Assembly: GCA_945979635.1 (NCBI GenBank)
Contig: CAMFPZ010000036.1
Span: forward strand, 1 to 7,774
Source: an uncultured Eubacterium sp.
GTDB taxonomy: Bacteria > Bacillota > Clostridia > Oscillospirales > Acutalibacteraceae
Reading direction: 5' to 3'
DNA: 7,774 nt
The notes under the pieces are model-generated. The model worked only from the letters and a program-made list of their open reading frames with translations, had not been told where the DNA came from and searched no databases. A program made the translations under genes and the position numbers. Position 1 is the stretch's first letter. Every line of letters starts with the position of its first letter. Positions 6,049-7,774 of the stretch are shown one piece after another.

Positions 6049-6648
6049 ATGAATGTTGTATGCTTAGATATGGAGGGCGTTCTTGTTCCTGAAATTTGGA
6101 TTGCCTTTGCAGAGGAAACAGGTATACCGGAGCTTAAGAAAACTACTCGTGATGAGCCCGATTATGATAAGCTTATGAATTACAGAATTCAAATTCTAAA
6201 GGAGCATGGTCTCGGACTAAAGGAAATTCAGGATGTTATAGCAAAAATTGACCTTATGCCGGGAGCAAAGGAGTTTTTGGACGAGCTTCGCTCAATTACG
6301 CAGGTCATTATTCTTTCCGACACCTTTGAGCAGTTTGCAACTCCGCTTATGAAAAAGCTTGATTGGCCGACTATCTTCTGCAATACTCTTGAGGTTGCGG
6401 AAAATGGTGAAATTACAGGCTTTAAGATGCGTTGTCCTCAGTCGAAGCTTACAACCGTTAAGGCTCTTCAGTCCTGCGGATTCGAAACTATTGCAAGTGG
6501 TGACAGCTTTAACGACCTCGGTATGATTCAGGCGAGTAAGGCAGGCTTCCTCTTCAAATCAACCGAAGCAATTAAGAACGATTATCCTAATATCCCTGCC
6601 TACGAGGAATACGACGAGCTCCTTGCCGCAATCAAGGCAGCCCTCTGA
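6049..6648 (+). CDS. thrH: ThrH: phosphoserine phosphatase / homoserine phosphotransferase
   Basis: This 199-residue cytoplasmic HAD-superfamily enzyme closely resembles Pseudomonas ThrH, as recalled. That enzyme dephosphorylates phosphoserine and can transfer the phosphate to homoserine, linking serine and threonine synthesis. HAD motif I is CLDMEGVLVPEIWIAFAEETG, with nucleophile D7 and E9 in the DxE form typical of ThrH in place of the usual DxD. Motif II is ILSDTFEQ (S90), K133 is the likely motif III lysine, and motif IV is GDSFNDLGM (D152, D156). The full family length is present. I chose ATG 6049 because GGAGG (6036-6040) lies 8 nt upstream; an in-frame upstream start at 6022 would have no SD. 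The gene appears monocistronic between its own promoter candidate and a strong terminator. Which of the two reactions matters in this host cannot be told. Confidence 0.92.
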   Translation: MNVVCLDMEGVLVPEIWIAFAEETGIPELKKTTRDEPDYDKLMNYRIQILKEHGLGLKEIQDVIAKIDLMPGAKEFLDELRSITQVIILSDTFEQFATPLMKKLDWPTIFCNTLEVAENGEITGFKMRCPQSKLTTVKALQSCGFETIASGDSFNDLGMIQASKAGFLFKSTEAIKNDYPNIPAYEEYDELLAAIKAAL

Positions 6649-6668
6649 TTCGATATTTAAAATAATAT

Positions 6669-6705
6669 ATGCCATAACGATTCGGAAAAATCGTTATGGC
6701 ATTTT
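6669..6705 (+). terminator. Strong intrinsic terminator after thrH
   Basis: A perfect 14-bp stem, ATGCCATAACGATT (6669-6682) with AATCGTTATGGCAT (6689-6702), closes a 6-nt CGGAAA loop and runs into a short T-tract (6702-6705). It lies 20 bp after the thrH stop and isolates it from the sigma-factor operon. The U-tract is short and the stem symmetrical, but no convergent gene uses the other strand here. Confidence 0.85.
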
Positions 6706-6776
6706 GTATAGTGATATTTATGAAATTTCATTGTAACACTCTTGGCAATTTTTAACTCTATATTTATGACGGCGTC

Positions 6777-6783
6777 AAGGAGG
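6777..6783 (+). promoter_or_regulatory. Strong Shine-Dalgarno of the sigma-factor gene
   Basis: AAGGAGG lies 7 nt before ATG 6791, near-ideal for Gram-positive translation, and fixes the sigma-factor start. Upstream, TATATT (6759-6764) is a possible -10 box but no -35 sits at a suitable distance, so the promoter of this operon is not resolved. Confidence 0.75.
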
Positions 6784-6790
6784 TTAGAAT

Positions 6791-7303
6791 ATGATAGAAA
6801 AGGATTTGGTTATAAACGCGAAAAAGGGCGATGTTAACGCCTTTTGTGTTCTTTATGATAAGTACAAAAGAAGGCTTTATAATTATGCGTATTATAAGCT
6901 TGGTAATATTGAGGATGCCGAGGACGTTGTTCAGGATTGTATGCTGAAGGCCTTTGAGCAGTTAAACAGGCTGAAGAAGCCTGAGTCATTTTCGTCTTGG
7001 CTCTTTACAATTTTGTACCACGGCTGTATGTCTGCCGTAAAGGAGCAGATAAAAAGGCGTAATGATTCCGATATTGAGCAATACAAGAATACACTTTCCT
7101 ACGAAAGTGATATTGATTTTGAGCGAGAAGAGCTAAAGCAGGCATTGAACGCTTTGAGCGAAGAGGATAAAAATATAGTTCTGCTTTCGGTGGTTGTCGG
7201 ACTAAACAGCAAGGAGGTTGCACGAATAACAGGGCTTAAGGCTGGAAATGTTCGACAAAGATTAAGCAGGAGTCTCGCAAAAATGCGAAGCTATTTATCA
7301 TAA
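6791..7303 (+). CDS. ECF-type (sigma-70 family) RNA polymerase sigma factor
   Basis: This 170-residue protein has only sigma regions 2 and 4, as in extracytoplasmic-function sigma factors. Region 2 covers about residues 10-75, with AEDVVQDCMLKAF (43-55) as the core-binding and -10-recognition helix area. Region 4 covers about 113-167, with LSEEDKNIVLLSVVVGLNS and the helix-turn-helix KEVARITGLKAGNVRQRLSR that contacts the -35. Region 1.1 and region 3 are absent. The length is usual for the family. It is followed 13 bp later by a gene for a single-span membrane protein with a cytoplasmic N-terminus, the standard layout of an ECF sigma factor and its anti-sigma. No convincing autoregulated ECF promoter is visible at a workable distance. 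Its signal and regulon are unknown. Confidence 0.93.
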   Translation: MIEKDLVINAKKGDVNAFCVLYDKYKRRLYNYAYYKLGNIEDAEDVVQDCMLKAFEQLNRLKKPESFSSWLFTILYHGCMSAVKEQIKRRNDSDIEQYKNTLSYESDIDFEREELKQALNALSEEDKNIVLLSVVVGLNSKEVARITGLKAGNVRQRLSRSLAKMRSYLS

Positions 7304-7316
7304 AGGAGGGTTTGTA

Positions 7317-7774
7317 ATGAGGAATAATGATTTTGATTTCATAAAGAATAAATTCGACAATGCTCAACCCGATATCCCCGAAGATCTAAATAAGGATCTG
7401 CTTAAGCAAAGGATTTTATCAATGGACGGGCATAAAACAATAAAACTAAAGCAAAAAAAGAGTCATATAAAACAGTTTGTCTATGCCGCAGCCTGTTTTG
7501 TGCTGATTTGTGGTGTTGCGTTTGCGGCAAATTCAAATATGTTCAACGCAGACAGAATTTCAGGATTTGGAGATTATGATGAAATTAATTCTAAAATAAC
7601 CGAGCTGAAAAAAGAATCTTCCGTTTCGGATGGTGGAGGTGGTATTTTCAATACTACTTTAGTAAAAGATGAAGAGAATGTTGAAAAGCCTGATGTTGTA
7701 AAAACAGACGGCGAATATATCTACTGTGCTTATTTTGATGTAGAAGGCTATACCAACAGAAATAAGGCTTATAT
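7317..7774 (+). CDS. Membrane-anchored Beta_propel-type protein, putative anti-sigma (3' end missing)
   Basis: The frame is open from ATG 7317 to the window end, giving 152 residues without a stop. AGGAGGG (7304-7310) lies 6 nt upstream. Residues 1-52 are a charged cytoplasmic segment (PDIPEDLNKDLLKQRIL at 18-34), 53-71 form one membrane span, and the rest is extracytoplasmic. A Ser/Gly linker (101-109) leads to VEKPDVVKTDGEYIYCAYF (122-140). This recalls the start of secreted C-terminal beta-propeller proteins (Beta_propel family), whose usual form is DEADIVKTDGKYIY; the match is from memory. Complete members are several hundred residues, so most of the protein is outside the window. Its position directly after an ECF sigma gene suggests that the cytoplasmic part holds the sigma factor and the propeller senses an external signal; this is inference. 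Confidence 0.78.
   Translation, partial: MRNNDFDFIKNKFDNAQPDIPEDLNKDLLKQRILSMDGHKTIKLKQKKSHIKQFVYAAACFVLICGVAFAANSNMFNADRISGFGDYDEINSKITELKKESSVSDGGGGIFNTTLVKDEENVEKPDVVKTDGEYIYCAYFDVEGYTNRNKAY

Noticed and set aside
6751..6776. ECF-type promoter TTTAAC-16 bp-CGTC before the sigma gene
   Set aside because: Transcription would begin inside or just after the SD (6777-6783), leaving almost no leader. TGTAAC at 6732 is about 35 bp from CGTC, far too distant.

Overview
The window looks like a contig end from a low-to-moderate GC, Gram-positive-type bacterium, most likely a Clostridia member of the Bacillota (Oscillospiraceae/Ruminococcus-like). The evidence is strong purine-rich Shine-Dalgarno (SD) sites, sigma-A-like promoters, a DUF4830-type protein, a CdaR/PucR-type regulator and a two-FHA protein next to a SEDS/PBP pair. 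The taxonomic call is inference from gene content; no rRNA or tRNA marker is present. All recognised genes are on the + strand. Bases 1-44 are not biological: they match an Illumina Nextera i7 adapter ending in the Tn5 mosaic end, so the real sequence begins at about base 45.

Region 1 (about 64-4662) is a tight cell-envelope cluster. It encodes a membrane-anchored protein with two FHA domains, a SEDS-family (FtsW/RodA/SpoVE) peptidoglycan glycosyltransferase, a class B penicillin-binding protein (PBP) transpeptidase, a small membrane-anchored DUF4830-like protein and an RsuA-type pseudouridine synthase. SEDS and PBP overlap by 4 bp, and DUF4830-like and RsuA by 17 bp. SEDS polymerase and class B PBP normally form a glycan-polymerising and cross-linking pair. 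The FHA protein is probably their phosphothreonine-dependent regulatory or scaffold partner, by analogy with the actinobacterial FHA/RodA/PbpA cluster. A 12-bp hairpin contains the preferred start codon of the DUF4830-like gene.

Region 2 (4663-5990) starts with a 199-bp intergenic region holding an intrinsic terminator, a good sigma-A-like promoter and a near-perfect palindrome covering its -10 box. It is followed by a CdaR/PucR-type transcriptional regulator with no obvious target gene beside it.

Region 3 (5991-6705) is a single gene, thrH (phosphoserine phosphatase/homoserine phosphotransferase), with its own extended -10 promoter candidate and a strong 14-bp-stem terminator.

Region 4 (6706-7774) is an ECF-type sigma factor followed 13 bp later by a membrane-anchored protein that looks like the start of the beta-propeller (Beta_propel) family. 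It runs off the right end. The pair has the layout of a sigma/anti-sigma operon.

No mobile element, CRISPR array, tRNA or rRNA was seen. Most genes belong to recognisable families. The least explained parts are the DUF4830-like gene with its start-codon hairpin, the palindrome over the regulator's promoter and the possible propeller-type anti-sigma factor.
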